Positions 63,249 to 64,000 of a stretch of 64,000 bases of DNA are shown in pieces. Source of the DNA: Phymatolithon calcareum (taxonomy: Eukaryota > Rhodophyta > Florideophyceae > Hapalidiales); contig OZ345352.1 of the NCBI GenBank assembly GCA_977006965.1, positions 1,984,001 through 2,048,000 on the forward strand, in the 5' to 3' direction. The first letter of the stretch is position 1; every line of letters begins with the position of its first letter. The translations under genes were made by a program, and so were the position numbers. The notes under the pieces were generated by a model that was given only the letters and a program-made list of their open reading frames with translations, did not search any database and was not told the DNA's origin.

Positions 63249-63377
63249 ATGTTTACTACCCAATCCCCACCGGCTACCGCCCATTCGGACCCAGAAGACC
63301 ATTCGCCGCCGCCAGTCCTGGAGCTCCCCGAATCCGTTTGGGATGCCGGCAGAAGAAACTGTGCATCGGGGGGCTGA
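63249..63377 (+). CDS. 42-codon microprotein (unit VII member)
   Basis: ATG 63249, TGA 63375-63377; identical in sequence to the unit VI gene as far as I can read. It shares the leader GTGCACCACCAACACAAGC. As a recent duplicate it adds no independent evidence of selection but shows that an intact gene and promoter were copied together. Confidence 0.65.
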   Translation: MFTTQSPPATAHSDPEDHSPPPVLELPESVWDAGRRNCASGG

Positions 63378-64000
63378 ATTCTCGAATTCCCGCCGATGTG
63401 GTGCGATTTGTCAGCGAGAGGAATGTAGTCGAAGATCGCCGACAGGCCCTGGGAATAATGCTCTTTTCCCAGATACAAACAATACCGGTTAGAATGTTAC
63501 CTTCAGAAGTAAACTTTATTCTTGCTCTCGTGTAATGCAGGATTTCCGATCTGTACAATTTGTTGCTCAACATCCGAACGGGATTCATTCTGGGTACTCG
63601 GTTATCTGCTCCGCAAGAGTACTGCCGCACATATCTGCACGGCGACGCCCCTGTGCCCTTCGCGGAATAAACCTTACGAGATAGACGACCGACGAACTAC
63701 GTGACGCCAAAGACCCGGCGTGAGCAGAAATTCAACAAGCACCAATTAAGATCAGTGATAGTCACTGATGAATTTCTGCTTAGGACGGTTCTTAAGCGCC
63801 ACCTAGTTCGTTTTTCGTCAATCTCATGGGTTTCCATTGCTCGTGAAGCGGGTATCAGTGCTCTATCGTGTCTTGTCGGGTATCTAAAGAGAGAAATTGA
63901 CCAGCATCTCTTATCACTGTCTTACAGATCTCGTCCTCCAGGACCCCTTGGTAGCCAACATTTGCACGAGGGTTGCGAAAAACGTCGATAGGAGAAACAT

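Larger units (their letters stand above)
59727..64000 (+). repeat. Repeat unit VII, duplicate of unit VI (runs off the window)
   Basis: Collinear with 34094-38620. It lacks the MITE, has an expanded palindrome at 61014-61167, an extra ~92 bp at about 61602-61694 and a fold-back at 61790-61835; several small indels occur between 61990 and 62660. The final kilobase differs from unit VI at only a few bases. Confidence 0.9.

Noticed and set aside
34094-64000. Units VI and VII as the long terminal repeats of one giant LTR retrotransposon.
   Set aside because: The repeats exceed 4 kb, the interior holds only LINEs and array sequence, no gag/pol/integrase is visible, and older relatives of the same unit occur in an array.
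1-64000. CRISPR arrays, bacterial operons, rRNA genes or prophage.
   Set aside because: No regularly spaced direct repeats with unique spacers, no Shine-Dalgarno-led gene clusters and no rRNA-like blocks were seen; all mobile elements are eukaryotic types.

Overview
The window is eukaryotic and very rich in repeats. It holds APE/RT non-LTR retrotransposons with A-rich tails and 10-16 bp target-site duplications (TSDs), a hAT and a pogo/Tc1-type DNA transposon, a MITE, C2H2 zinc-finger pseudogene fragments and TATA-box promoters. I see no ribosome-binding-site operons, rRNA or CRISPR array. The lineage cannot be fixed from sequence alone. A protist or alga with few introns is my guess; the pogo transposase resembles the DDE/CENP-B-like type I associate with oomycetes and related groups. 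No ordinary housekeeping gene was recognised.

Layout. 1-119 is the 3' end of a zinc-finger pseudogene, followed by a hAT element (181-2348). From 2.4 to 14.1 kb lies one copy (unit I) of a locally repeated sequence. It is split by a 2.6-kb pogo element (4078-6688), a 50-bp SINE-like insertion, and an old LINE (7095-13497) that itself carries two nested LINE insertions. 14.1-17.5 kb is a stack of LINE-B, LINE-C and a LINE-C tail, each with a TSD. 17.5-21.7 kb is lower in repeats and GC-richer; it contains two candidate small proline-rich genes and a tRNA-like A/B-box pair. From about 21.8 to 42 kb runs a same-strand array of diverged units (III, IV, V, VI, II). 42-59.7 kb is a LINE graveyard with one apparently recent full-length element (52888-58339, intact 1098-codon APE-RT ORF2, perfect 16-bp TSD). 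59.7-64 kb (unit VII) is a close duplicate of unit VI and runs off the window.

The main discovery is a family of microprotein genes below ordinary ORF cutoffs. Units III, IV, V, VI, II and VII each carry a TATA box and, 96-104 bp downstream, a short ORF whose ATG is the first after the TATA box in all but unit V. In five of six loci the ORF is exactly 42 codons; the sixth keeps 37. They share the core VLELPESxWDAGRRN. Over those 15 codons in five diverged loci, 12 third positions vary but only one second position, which is the mark of selection on protein. More divergent relatives sit at 18899-19048 and, with a PPMxPxLPGNxRD core, at 51195-51341 and (as internal repeats) at 20615-20944. Function is unknown.

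Three LINE groups are named here for convenience. LINE-A has an APE-RT ORF2 and the 3' end GGGGCTTTTAAATAAA or close to it. LINE-B has the tail GGGAGCTTTTAAAATAAATC. LINE-C has the tail ACTTTTAAATAAAAATCTAC. LINE-A2 is an older LINE-A relative.
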